Virus record (IMG/VR): IMGVR_UViG_3300021406_000029
Span: 1 to 34,579 of that record
Origin: a virus
Strand: one strand, 5' to 3'
DNA: 34,579 nucleotides
Made by a program: the position numbers and the translations under genes. The notes under the pieces were generated by a model. It had not been told where the DNA came from. It made no database searches and saw only the letters and a program-made list of their open reading frames with translations. Position 1 is the first letter of the stretch; each line of letters begins with the position of its first letter. Below, piece by piece: positions 20,772 through 28,021 of the stretch.

Positions 20772-20956
20772 GATTTTTAAGCGCTTCAGAATACAATCAA
20801 CTAATTTATCTGGTCGCTAAAGTCGCCAAGCAGTCGGTTCATGAGCATGAACATTATGGCGATGATTTGGAAATACCATTGCGCCAATTCTTTAAAGATG
20901 TCGGTGATTATATGGACACGTTGAGTAATTGCGGCGGTAAGTTAGATGGAAATTGA
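20768..20956 (+). CDS. Duplicated small protein, copy 1
   Basis: A 62-residue protein (MRFLSASEYNQLIYLVAKVA, then KQSVHEHEHYGDDLE and RQFFKDVGDYMDTL). It overlaps the lysozyme stop by 4 bp (ATGA). The gene after it encodes a close copy. His-rich HEHEH may bind metal, but copy 2 has only HEHH. No membrane segment. Function unknown; position suggests linkage with lysis. Confidence 0.65.
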   Translation: MRFLSASEYNQLIYLVAKVAKQSVHEHEHYGDDLEIPLRQFFKDVGDYMDTLSNCGGKLDGN

Positions 20957-20963
20957 GGGGAAA

Positions 20964-21152
20964 ATGAGGTTTTTAAGCGTTTCAGAATACAAAATGTTAG
21001 TCTATCTTATTGCTAAAGTCGCCAAGCAATCACTAAACCAGCATGAGCACCATGGGGATGATCTAGAAATCCCGGCAAGACAGTTCTTTAGAGATGTAGC
21101 CAGAGACATGGACTTGTTGGATTGTTTCGGCAGCAAGTGGGATGGCAATTGA
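20964..21152 (+). CDS. Duplicated small protein, copy 2
   Basis: A 62-residue protein taken from ATG 20964 with GAGGGG, the site overlapping the stop of copy 1. It shares MRFLS-(A/V)-SEY, (V/L)-AKVAKQS and GDDLEIP-x-RQFF with copy 1, and the two genes are still obviously alike at DNA level (for example GCTAAAGTCGCCAAGCA in both), so the duplication is fairly recent. Conserved positions suggest both are functional. Function unknown. Confidence 0.65.
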   Translation: MRFLSVSEYKMLVYLIAKVAKQSLNQHEHHGDDLEIPARQFFRDVARDMDLLDCFGSKWDGN

Positions 21153-21165
21153 TCACAAATTGTGA
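21153..21165. promoter_or_regulatory. 13-bp palindrome between convergent genes
   Basis: TCACAAATTGTGA is a perfect palindrome around a central A, immediately after the last rightward stop codon and 6 bp before the convergent 21171 stop. The loop is too short for an efficient RNA hairpin and no T tract follows, so it looks more like a protein site. No better terminator is visible here. Confidence 0.35.
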
Positions 21166-21170
21166 CCACC

Positions 21171-21314
21171 TCACATTGGCTGTTGTCTGCCAAGATAATT
21201 AGAAATCAAACGCTCTTTCGACGCAGATGATTGACGTTTCAATGTCATCAAAGGCTTCGACTTGTTTGCCTTCACATGTTGCTTTACTGTCTTGGCTTTG
21301 GATTTTTCTTTCAA
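21171..21314 (-). CDS. Small Lys-rich protein, 47 aa (TTG start)
   Basis: A 47-residue frame starting at TTG 21314, overlapping the stop of the upstream gene (TTGA), with GGAG 11 bases before it. The product is strongly basic (KEKSKAKTVKQHVKANKSK, then LKRQSSASKERLI). It fits the style of the other small basic proteins in this cluster and fills the otherwise empty end of the operon. TTG initiation and small size keep confidence low. Confidence 0.4.
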   Translation of the reverse strand: MKEKSKAKTVKQHVKANKSKPLMTLKRQSSASKERLISNYLGRQQPM

Positions 21315-21652
21315 TTATTGTTCAACTCCGTATCGCCAAGCTTCTTGAGTCTTCCTTTCTTGTTATTGTAAGGTGGCATCTTTCCACCGGCCTTAGAAAC
21401 AGGCTTATCCCTATTAGGAGAAAGTTGGGAAGAAGTAACACGTACATTGTTGCGTCCACCAACATCTGCACTAACACCCATTCCAACATTGTAATCCGCA
21501 GAACTGCCAGCCCGACGGGGTAATCTTGGAGGGATAGAACTATCTTGTTGTAGAAGTTTGCGAGCAGGAGTCGCTCTCCGCTCTGTGGGCAAGTTAGATC
21601 TCTTGCCAAGCTTATCGCCTAACTTTCCAAGAGTAGTAGGCGTACGCTTCAT
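21311..21652 (-). CDS. Basic, low-complexity protein
   Basis: A 113-residue protein from ATG 21652, with GAGAG five bases upstream inside the previous gene; the TTG further up has no ribosome site. It is rich in Arg, Lys, Gly, Ser and Pro (TTLGKLGDKLGKRSNLP; PPRLPRRAGSS; NNKKGRLKKLGD) and is probably disordered. Such proteins often bind nucleic acid. No family recognised. Confidence 0.55.
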   Translation of the reverse strand: MKRTPTTLGKLGDKLGKRSNLPTERRATPARKLLQQDSSIPPRLPRRAGSSADYNVGMGVSADVGGRNNVRVTSSQLSPNRDKPVSKAGGKMPPYNNKKGRLKKLGDTELNNN

Positions 21653-21653
21653 C

Positions 21654-21842
21654 TTATCTCTCAAATAATACGGCTAATTTCTCACGCGCTCTTTGTAATC
21701 CTGCACGATGTCTATCGTCAACACGATCTGCATAACTAGGATTCATTTTCTTTTTGATATCCGCTGCAAATTTGGCAGACTCACTCATCCTCGATGATTC
21801 ATCCGAACCCTTTTTGCTGCGATCGTATTGTCCTCTTGGCAT
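21654..21842 (-). CDS. Small basic protein, 62 aa
   Basis: A 62-residue charged, probably helical protein (MPRGQYDRSKKGSDESSRMS; RHRAGLQRAREKLAVLFER). It overlaps the upstream gene by one base and is followed by the next ATG after a single base, so the cluster is tightly coupled. No known family. Confidence 0.55.
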   Translation of the reverse strand: MPRGQYDRSKKGSDESSRMSESAKFAADIKKKMNPSYADRVDDRHRAGLQRAREKLAVLFER

Positions 21843-22042
21843 TATTTACCTCTAGGACCAGTGCGCCTAGGCATAGATTTCAATGTAGCAGCAAGATCAG
21901 CACGCTTGCGCAGGGTTGGATTCTTAGAATGTTCTGCTTTAACCAGCTTCTTCTCGGGAATCTTCTCACCTTTTTTGATGTGTAATTCCTGGCGAAGTGC
22001 ACCTGGTTTTTTTATGGCTTTGCTGATCCAATTTTCGGTCAT
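21842..22042 (-). CDS. Small conserved-type phage protein (WI-x-x-AIKKPGAL)
   Basis: A 66-residue basic protein, beginning MTENWISKAIKKPGALRQEL, then KKGEKIPEKKLVKAEHSKNP and LRKRADLAATLKSM. This W-I-x-x-A-I-K-K-P-G-A-L ... K-G-E-K-I-P ... L-x-x-T-L pattern is common among short proteins of podoviruses and related phages and prophages, with no established function. The ATG overlaps the preceding stop (ATGA). It is probably a virion or DNA-associated protein. Confidence 0.65.
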   Translation of the reverse strand: MTENWISKAIKKPGALRQELHIKKGEKIPEKKLVKAEHSKNPTLRKRADLAATLKSMPRRTGPRGK

Positions 22043-22194
22043 TTCTTTTTCCTACCAGTGCGTCTAGCTTCGCTTTCTGCGATAGCGATAATCTGCGCAC
22101 GAGGACGCGGCTTGGCTTTGCCCTCGTTTGCATGATACAATTCTTTGATATTTGAACTGATCGTTTTTTGCGACGTTCCCTTCTTCAAAGGCAT
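22039..22194 (-). CDS. Small DUF6496-like protein, 51 aa
   Basis: A 51-residue frame from ATG 22194 to TGA 22039. It begins MPLKKGTSQKTISSNIKEL and ends PRPRAQIIAIAESEARRTG with a RKKK tail. The closing (K/R)-x-(Q/A)-x-IAIA-x-SEA segment resembles the DUF6496 family of short phage proteins. It fits exactly between its neighbours (2-base gap upstream, ATGA overlap downstream). Function unknown; strongly basic. Confidence 0.6.
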   Translation of the reverse strand: MPLKKGTSQKTISSNIKELYHANEGKAKPRPRAQIIAIAESEARRTGRKKK

Positions 22195-22195
22195 C

Positions 22196-22468
22196 CTAGT
22201 ATTCTCTTTCAGACTGATACTTAGGTTTCATGTAACGAGCTCTGTTTTCCATTGCGGAAGTCTTAGCACCACTACGGAGCACTTCATCCATTTGAACATC
22301 ATGGATAGCACTGAAGCGATTCTTCAAAGGAGTCAAAGGCTCATCCCAAGGCTCACCTTCATCATACGAAGGAATACCGAGTTCCAAAGTACCCAGGCAT
22401 TCATGCTTACTGGTGCGCTCTCTACGTGCCATTTTTTTATCTTCTCTTTTTTCTTCATATCTTGCCAT
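22196..22468 (-). CDS. Small charged protein, first of the basic cluster
   Basis: A 90-residue protein from ATG 22468, behind GGAGA five bases upstream. The N-terminus is highly charged (ARYEEKREDKKMARRERTS), the middle is acidic and Pro-rich (YDEGEPWDEPLTPLKNRF), and the C-terminus is basic (SAMENRARYMKPKY). No family recognised. It is the first gene behind the promoter at 22513-22541. Confidence 0.55.
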   Translation of the reverse strand: MARYEEKREDKKMARRERTSKHECLGTLELGIPSYDEGEPWDEPLTPLKNRFSAIHDVQMDEVLRSGAKTSAMENRARYMKPKYQSEREY

Positions 22469-22512
22469 TTTTATCTCCATTTTCGAATATGTTGTGGGCA
22501 ATTGTACAGTTA

Positions 22513-22541
22513 ATTATAGTATTTTAAATCTACGGTTTCAA
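22513..22541 (-). promoter_or_regulatory. Sigma70 promoter for the small basic cluster
   Basis: On the minus strand TTGAAA (22541-22536) and TATAAT (22518-22513) are 17 bp apart, nearly perfect. It lies in the 98-bp gap after the last fibre gene and would express the 22468-21171 genes separately from the late operon. Confidence 0.72.
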
Positions 22542-22566
22542 ATTTATTCGCACTGATTCAACCATT

Positions 22567-23325
22567 TTATGGGGCAGAACTACAATTTGTCAGGGCATTC
22601 CCAGCGGCGGTGAAGGAACCACCGAGCGTGCCAAGATTAGATAGGTTATTATACTGTCCATGCCAATATAGAGCGGGAGCCGTACCCGTCGGCGTTTGGC
22701 CATTGGAACCCAAATTCACAGGATTGCCACTATTATAGAACAATGCAATGTTAGTCGGGCTTGTGAAATCCAAAAACTGCCCTGGAGCAAAATAGAACTC
22801 GCTTACACAACCATTGGTGTAGGCTCCCGCTTCATTAGAAGGGGCATATCCTAAGATATAAGGAGTATCCGTGGAGAATGCTGTTACGAAAGAACCGCCA
22901 CTGAAGGTAGGGGACCCCGGTCCCGATCCATTAATGTACATTGTGCCAACACTGGAAGACGCATTCCAGGAACATACGATATTGTTCCAAGTGCCAGTGG
23001 TGAGAGTCACAGTCGTCAGGATGTTAATGTTAGCCGTATTAGCACTGTTTGCTATGGTGCACTGCGCTCTATTATTTGTATGATTGTAACGCAAAAAGAA
23101 AATATTCCCTGCAGTTGTTCCAAAGATCATGTTATCAGTTTGGAAGGCAGTAAAATTCACCCACACACTGATGATTCCGGTGCTGGCAGTATCGAAAGTA
23201 GTAGTAGTTGGAATAGTGATGCGACTAGCAGTGCTAGTTCCACTAAAGAAAGCTGCTACATATCCCGAAGGGATATTTCCAGTAAATCCTGCAGCCATTA
23301 ACATACGAGTTGCGCTGAATGCCAT
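22567..23325 (-). CDS. LamG / concanavalin-like tail protein
   Basis: A 252-residue protein ending the late operon. A LamG-type jelly-roll pattern is recognisable: a strand with ISVWVNFTAF, later LTTGTWNNIVCSWNASS and VGTMYINGSG, and near the C-terminus VSEFYFAPGQFLDF. LamG/concanavalin-like domains bind carbohydrates or mediate subunit contacts in phage fibres. The last residues (NALTNCSSAP) form no obvious chaperone domain. AGGGA precedes the ATG. Probably a receptor-binding component at the tip of the tail complex; the receptor is unknown. Confidence 0.68.
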   Translation of the reverse strand: MAFSATRMLMAAGFTGNIPSGYVAAFFSGTSTASRITIPTTTTFDTASTGIISVWVNFTAFQTDNMIFGTTAGNIFFLRYNHTNNRAQCTIANSANTANINILTTVTLTTGTWNNIVCSWNASSSVGTMYINGSGPGSPTFSGGSFVTAFSTDTPYILGYAPSNEAGAYTNGCVSEFYFAPGQFLDFTSPTNIALFYNSGNPVNLGSNGQTPTGTAPALYWHGQYNNLSNLGTLGGSFTAAGNALTNCSSAP

Positions 23326-23333
23326 ATTAATCC

Positions 23334-24674
23334 CTAAGATGCAAAGTTTGCGCCAGATTCAAAACCGTACCAAGTAGTGCCATTATTGTGAGTCGTCATG
23401 ACGATAACATCAACATGATTCGCTGTCGTGGTTAATGTAGGAGATGTTCCTCCTGGCCAAATCGTCCCTGTCGGCCATGTCACAGTGCGACTACCTGTTC
23501 CATCTTGCACCAATTGAATAGTAACTGACACGAAATTCGATCCGGGAACGTTACTGAATGCGAGCGTGGCATTCGCTGTTAGGGTGAGCCTAAACACATT
23601 ACCATTAGCAAGATTCATTGTATAAGAGCTGCCAGTCGATGCACTAGTCAATGTCTCGGTATAATCTTGAAGATTAGCACTCCAAGTCCCAGTGGTAATA
23701 GTTCCTACAGAGGATAACGAAGACAATGTAGTCACGCTACTATTCACAAGAGTACCAGAAGTAGGCAATGTGACGCTAGTCGTTCCAGTGGTGGTTAGGG
23801 TAAGAGAATTCGCACCAGATGTAGTGAAGGCACCAGCGGTACTAACATTGCCCGCAATGGTGATCGTATTGGCGCCATTATTGACACCAGTTCCGCCATA
23901 CGTCGAACCAACTACTGATCCATTCCATGTACCACTAGTTATTGTGCCTACCGTAGCAATGCTCGATCCGCCAGCGTATGTAGAGGCAACAGCGAGAGTC
24001 GGGTTGCCTGAAACACCATCGCCATTGGTAACGGTGATTGAATTTGTTGTTCCGGTTATTGTGCGTGCAGTATAAGTATTAGTTGCGGTCTCGACCAATA
24101 CTCCGCTAGATGCAAATCCATTCCATCCACTAATACCACTAGCTAAGGTAATATCTGTACTGAAGTTTCCAGAATCGTCAGTTGCTACGATACCAGTTGC
24201 AGCAAAATTGAGTATATTCCGTCTTGTGACAGGAGTGCCATTATTTTCCACTTCCACATAGGCTTGAATAGGTTCCGTACCTGTAGTAAACCCATATACA
24301 GTAGTGCCCCCGTTATCAGTGAGGAAAGTAAAGATATCAACTGCATTCGCTGCCGTATTTAATGTCGGAGTTGAGCCACTAGCCCAAGTCACGGCTGCGG
24401 GCCAAGTGACGGTCCTGCTGCCTGTACCATCCTGTCTCAATATCACGATGAATGTAGTGGTGTTGCTAGCAGGAATATTGCTAAAGCTGAGCGTACAGTT
24501 CGCTGTCAAAGTAATATCAAAGATATCACTAAGCGCTTTATTGATCGTGTAGGAGCTACCACTACTAGACGCCGTAGTGGTAACATCCGAAGACGTGAAG
24601 TTGACCAAATTGCCAGTCATTGTTCCACCGGCAGTGGGCAAGTAGATATCGTTGACTGAATTTTGGGTCGCCAT
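23334..24674 (-). CDS. Tail fibre with internally duplicated domain
   Basis: A 446-residue, Thr/Ser/Gly-rich protein with AGGA upstream. Residues about 36-130 and 338-440 are two copies of one domain: each has GSSYT-(I/M)-N, LTANxTLxFSN-(I/V)-P, then QDGTGSRTVTWP and a closing HNNGTTWYGFESG-type segment (TVYGF in the first). The linker (about 135-330) carries repeated fibre-shaft motifs such as TSGTWNGSVVGSTYGGTGV. This organisation is common to phage tail fibre shafts. No peptidase or chaperone domain is visible at the C-terminus. Confidence 0.72.
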   Translation of the reverse strand: MATQNSVNDIYLPTAGGTMTGNLVNFTSSDVTTTASSSGSSYTINKALSDIFDITLTANCTLSFSNIPASNTTTFIVILRQDGTGSRTVTWPAAVTWASGSTPTLNTAANAVDIFTFLTDNGGTTVYGFTTGTEPIQAYVEVENNGTPVTRRNILNFAATGIVATDDSGNFSTDITLASGISGWNGFASSGVLVETATNTYTARTITGTTNSITVTNGDGVSGNPTLAVASTYAGGSSIATVGTITSGTWNGSVVGSTYGGTGVNNGANTITIAGNVSTAGAFTTSGANSLTLTTTGTTSVTLPTSGTLVNSSVTTLSSLSSVGTITTGTWSANLQDYTETLTSASTGSSYTMNLANGNVFRLTLTANATLAFSNVPGSNFVSVTIQLVQDGTGSRTVTWPTGTIWPGGTSPTLTTTANHVDVIVMTTHNNGTTWYGFESGANFAS

Positions 24675-24682
24675 GCTTCATC

Positions 24683-25396
24683 CTATGCGTAAGTGATATT
24701 GCCTGTGCTGCTGAGTACTTGGAATGTGGTATTGGCCACAGTGCAAAGCACGCGAATCGAATCGCCTTTCATGGTAGATGCTAAAGATCCGGTAACACCA
24801 GTCGTAGTCGCCACATCACCAAATTGAATCGATTGTCCAGCAGCTTGAGTTACAGTCCATCCACCAGCAGTGGTACCAGTACTGATTTCGAAGATAGTGC
24901 CATAGGCAGCTGTAGTTGGCAATGCAAAAGCTACAGGTGAAGCATTGCTAGCTGTGTATCCATTACTTGGAGCAATAGTTTGAGTGGTTCCTGTGACATC
25001 AGTCCATGTTTCTCCAGTGACAGTAGCAGCAATCGTAATGGTTCCTGCTCCATTTGTGATGCTGATGCCGGTACCTGCTGTGAGAGTAGCCTGCGCAGGA
25101 TCAGCCCCTGTACTACCGATAAGCAATTGACCGTTACTGAGAGTTTTAGATACAACTGCCGAAGTTCCTTCACCAACCAGGATACCATGAGCAGTTAAGC
25201 TCGTAGCACCAGTGCCACCATTAGCAACGCTAACGGGAGCTGTGATGTCAAAGTTAAGCGAGCCAGCACCCGTGGTGATAGTTAAAGTACTTCCGCTGCT
25301 AGTAGGTGCTGCCGAAACTGGGTTTGCGCCTGTGGAACCGATCCACAACTGACCATTGGTCAAACTATTGGTATTAATACTATTATTTGTTGCCAT
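24683..25396 (-). CDS. Short tail fibre protein, shares C-terminal domain with next gene
   Basis: A 237-residue protein behind GAGGG. Repeated shaft segments (SNGQLLIGSTGADPAQA, TAGTGISITNGAGTITIAA) are followed by a C-terminal domain at about 150-237 with GGWTVTQAAGQSIQFGD and ANTTFQVLSSTGNITYA. The same domain ends the upstream gene at 25413-26696. The QL-(W/L)-IGSTGA-(N/D)-P pattern is typical of phage fibre shafts. The shared tip suggests gene duplication or module exchange. Confidence 0.7.
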   Translation of the reverse strand: MATNNSINTNSLTNGQLWIGSTGANPVSAAPTSSGSTLTITTGAGSLNFDITAPVSVANGGTGATSLTAHGILVGEGTSAVVSKTLSNGQLLIGSTGADPAQATLTAGTGISITNGAGTITIAATVTGETWTDVTGTTQTIAPSNGYTASNASPVAFALPTTAAYGTIFEISTGTTAGGWTVTQAAGQSIQFGDVATTTGVTGSLASTMKGDSIRVLCTVANTTFQVLSSTGNITYA

Positions 25397-25412
25397 TATA
25401 TCCCTCTTATCC

Positions 25413-26696
25413 CTATACGACTGTTATATTACCATTTGAATCCGCTACCACGAATGTGGTATTCGCATTCACTGCTACTATGTCCAAACAATCGGTGACT
25501 TCAGTCGATGTTAAATGTCCCGAAGTTCCGAGTGTTGTACTTGTATTGCCCCATGCGATAGATTGACTAGATGCCTGATCAATAGTCCAACCACCAGCGT
25601 AGCCGACGATGCGTACTTCCGCGCCAGCCGCAAATGCAAGTGGCAGTGTCAGGGTAATTTGACTCACAGCGTTAACGATGTAACCAGTATTTGGTGTCAT
25701 CAAGGTACTGCTAGTGACGACAACCCAACTAAATCCACCACCACCTGTTGCGGGCTGGAAAGTAGGAGCAGAGCCGGCTCCATTTGATGTCAGAACATAT
25801 CCGGCAGTGGAAGAGGCTATAGCGGTTACATTGTTTGATCCGTCCGTAGCAAGAGCAGAATTTGCCGTTAGCATTGGAAGATTCAAGACGCCAGCGTTAT
25901 TCAATTGGAATAACAGGATAGATTCTGTGTAATCATACATCTGGAAAGAAGACGTATTCAGACCAAAAGTGGTTTGAACACCACCCGTTCCACCGCCTGT
26001 AGAATTATTACCATTGAGATAGATAGCCCCACCAGAAGTAGCCATACCGCCACCATAAATCTGGATCCAACTATCATTCAATCCGCCGTCTGTACGGAAT
26101 ATCGTTGCGCCACCACCAGGATTACCGGATAACTCGATGTGCTGTCCATGGCCATGGGACCCTGAGGGATCGCTCGTTATTTTAAGAACGGTTTCTGCTG
26201 TCAAGAGACTAGAGGGCTGGGTGAGGGCTAGTGTGTAGTTGGCATCATTCCAATTGAAATTGGCATTATCTTGCGTGATGATCGTACCATTCGAGTATAG
26301 TACCGATCCCGCGGAAAACGGCCCGAGCACGCCAGTAGCAATAATATCGCCTAACTCTGTATCAATACCCTGCAGGTTGCCCTCAACGTAGATACTGGTA
26401 GCCGTGTAATTGATGGGAGTATAATTGGCACTAATGTTAGAAGCTGTGCCACTAACAAAATGCGTACCATTCCCCACAATGGCAGTTCCTAGAGTTGGAG
26501 TTAACCCAGCGATATCATCCAGCGTCATGGCAAATGTAACATTAGTGCGAGCACTGCCAGGATCATCGGTGACAACTGCAGCGGCACCAACAAAATTTAA
26601 TGTACTTTCTTGAGGCAGATTAGATCCATTCTCTTGGATGGTAGTGTAACCACCACCTCCGCCACCGCCACCAGTAATGATTTTGATATCTGCCAT
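25413..26696 (-). CDS. Tail fibre protein with polyglycine base
   Basis: A 427-residue protein that overlaps the upstream stop codon by one base. It begins MADIKII, then eight glycines and YTTIQENGSNLPQESTL, a phage fibre motif. A middle shaft (about 100-310) is rich in Gly, Asn, Ser and Thr. The C-terminal domain (about 330-427: GGWTIDQASSQSIAWGN, then NANTTFVVADSNGNITVV) is paralogous to that of 24683-25396. The polyglycine run is a likely flexible hinge or attachment element. Confidence 0.7.
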   Translation of the reverse strand: MADIKIITGGGGGGGGYTTIQENGSNLPQESTLNFVGAAAVVTDDPGSARTNVTFAMTLDDIAGLTPTLGTAIVGNGTHFVSGTASNISANYTPINYTATSIYVEGNLQGIDTELGDIIATGVLGPFSAGSVLYSNGTIITQDNANFNWNDANYTLALTQPSSLLTAETVLKITSDPSGSHGHGQHIELSGNPGGGATIFRTDGGLNDSWIQIYGGGMATSGGAIYLNGNNSTGGGTGGVQTTFGLNTSSFQMYDYTESILLFQLNNAGVLNLPMLTANSALATDGSNNVTAIASSTAGYVLTSNGAGSAPTFQPATGGGGFSWVVVTSSTLMTPNTGYIVNAVSQITLTLPLAFAAGAEVRIVGYAGGWTIDQASSQSIAWGNTSTTLGTSGHLTSTEVTDCLDIVAVNANTTFVVADSNGNITVV

Positions 26697-27031
26697 TAGA
26701 TTATCTGAGCCGTTACATTAAGGTTAGTAGAGCCGCCAGCATTGGAAAGAACACAACGAATAAGATCACCGTAAACCACATTTTCCAAAGTAACCTGACC
26801 ATCTTGGGTGAAGGACATAACTGCACCGCTGAGATTAAGGATAGGAACCCAGTACGTGTTATCAAATGGCGTAATTGTTTGGAATAATATTGTTGCCCCA
26901 TCCCACGTTCCCCAAAATTTTAAACATGCTGTTCCCTTCGGGAGCAGAAATGGAAATCCAGCAGAATTAGCGCTTGTTGTTTGGGCCTCAAAGAACGGTA
27001 TAAATTGAGTATCAACCGTTTGTATGGTCAT
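26696..27031 (-). CDS. Small beta-rich tail-associated protein
   Basis: A 111-residue protein with AGGAGA upstream and 20-bp overlap with the M15 peptidase gene. It is predicted mainly beta (FPFLLPKGTACLKFWGTWDG, then VIL... and AVMSFTQDGQVTLENVVYG), ending LNVTAQII. No membrane segment. I do not recognise a family. Its place between peptidase and fibre genes suggests a tail or fibre adaptor. Confidence 0.55.
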   Translation of the reverse strand: MTIQTVDTQFIPFFEAQTTSANSAGFPFLLPKGTACLKFWGTWDGATILFQTITPFDNTYWVPILNLSGAVMSFTQDGQVTLENVVYGDLIRCVLSNAGGSTNLNVTAQII

Positions 27032-27551
27032 CTTTGTATCTCCTGTACATTTCGGCGTCTACGGCCTCCGGACCGTAAACATCGTAAGGATTTTTGTCCC
27101 TACACTGAATATGCACTATTTCATGATTCAAGGTTGATCCCATCGTCACAAACAGTCCCTCTTCCCTCGCAATATCTGCAAGTATGTTCTTTCTCAAGGC
27201 AACATCTTCCGTCGCAAATGGATCAGCTGGTTTAACAACTACATCCAATGCTTCGCCCCAGTTGTGCCAATCGAACCCAGGCTTTTCCTTGGGATTCCAA
27301 TCTGTCAAAGTACGTCCTGTCGCGGCAGAACTGAGTACCTCTGACAAAAATGGGCTTCCCGCCATCTCCAACTCTATAACTGCCGACATAATAGCTGAAT
27401 CGGAATTTATAGATCTCCATCTCTCGGCATGATCAAATAGATTGATAAAGCCTCGATACGGATTGATATTTAAACCATTCTCTAAAGCTTTCACCCGAAC
27501 CTTGCTGTAGGCCACGAGGAAATCTTCATCTAACTGGCTTAAATCTACCAT
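27012..27551 (-). CDS. M15-type peptidoglycan peptidase (D,D-peptidase-like)
   Basis: A 179-residue protein with the metal-binding motifs of the M15/VanY-type peptidases: WHNWGEALDVVV with H96 and D103, and NHEIVHIQ with catalytic-type E144 and third ligand H147. These enzymes cleave peptide cross-links or stem peptides of peptidoglycan and are used either as endolysins or as virion-borne wall-opening enzymes. It lies within the fibre/ejection genes on the late strand, while the lysis cassette with its GH24 lysozyme is on the opposite strand. I therefore infer a virion-associated role in DNA entry. No signal peptide or membrane anchor is seen. Confidence 0.72.
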   Translation of the reverse strand: MVDLSQLDEDFLVAYSKVRVKALENGLNINPYRGFINLFDHAERWRSINSDSAIMSAVIELEMAGSPFLSEVLSSAATGRTLTDWNPKEKPGFDWHNWGEALDVVVKPADPFATEDVALRKNILADIAREEGLFVTMGSTLNHEIVHIQCRDKNPYDVYGPEAVDAEMYRRYKDDHTNG

Positions 27552-27559
27552 CGTTTACC

Positions 27560-27931
27560 CTAGCTCAGAACTACATACGACACGCTAGAAGTATCAGCAC
27601 CCGACCCAGAATGAATTACAAATCCAGTCCCGGGAGTGATGACATAACCTAGAGCATTCGGCGTAGCATTTGCTTCGGTAAGCATCACAACACTACCAGC
27701 TGCAATAGCAGGTAAAGCAACAGTGGCCGTTCCAGCCGCAAGCGTTACAGTTCCAATTCCTAAAACTGTAGCGCCGCCAAGAAATAGTGTGCTGATCTCA
27801 GAAATCAGAGCCTCGAAAGGAGACCATTGATTTAGACCGTTAGCACCAAAACGTTGAATTACGAATTTATCAGTTGGCAGAAGAGCAGCTGTAGACACTC
27901 CTTCCGCACGCACAACACCCATTTGAGGCAT
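27560..27931 (-). CDS. Short fibre/head-fibre-like protein
   Basis: A 123-residue protein from ATG 27931 (AGGAGA upstream); an upstream in-frame start would lie within the inverted repeat and has no ribosome site. The N-terminus (AEGVSTAALLPTDKFVIQRF) looks like a trimeric fibre base, and the rest is a low-complexity beta repeat (TVTLAAGTATVALPAIAAGS; YVITPGTGFVIHSG). Such short proteins are found as head fibres or fibre base units. The start codon lies within one arm of a 15-bp inverted repeat. Confidence 0.6.
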   Translation of the reverse strand: MPQMGVVRAEGVSTAALLPTDKFVIQRFGANGLNQWSPFEALISEISTLFLGGATVLGIGTVTLAAGTATVALPAIAAGSVVMLTEANATPNALGYVITPGTGFVIHSGSGADTSSVSYVVLS

Positions 27932-28009
27932 AATAGAATCTCCTATAAAGATTCTAAATTGTAGCAAACAAAAACATGTAATGCATCAACTTTCGATTCT
28001 ATTATGCCT
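27926..28009. promoter_or_regulatory. 15-bp inverted repeat over the start codon of a fibre gene
   Basis: AGGCATAATAGAATC (27926-27940) and GATTCTATTATGCCT (27995-28009) are exact reverse complements, 54 bp apart. In the transcript the downstream arm covers the start codon and its first bases. A competing shorter hairpin pairs TAGAATC (27934-27940) with GATTCTA (27950-27956), with the ribosome site in its loop. Two mutually exclusive structures over a start codon suggest translational control. Site-specific inversion of the 54-bp interior is an alternative. Confidence 0.55.
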
Positions 28010-28021
28010 GTTATTTTTCAA

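Noticed and set aside
21322-21609. Alternative minus-strand frame overlapping the 113-residue basic protein
   Set aside because: It lies in another phase of the same stretch and lacks a ribosome site; the accepted frame fits the overlap pattern of the cluster.
23692-24075. Val/Pro-rich plus-strand frame opposite a fibre gene
   Set aside because: Composition results from Thr/Gly codons on the real strand; no start signal.
23334-27031. Diversity-generating retroelement acting on the fibre genes
   Set aside because: No reverse transcriptase frame or template/variable repeat pair was seen anywhere in the window.
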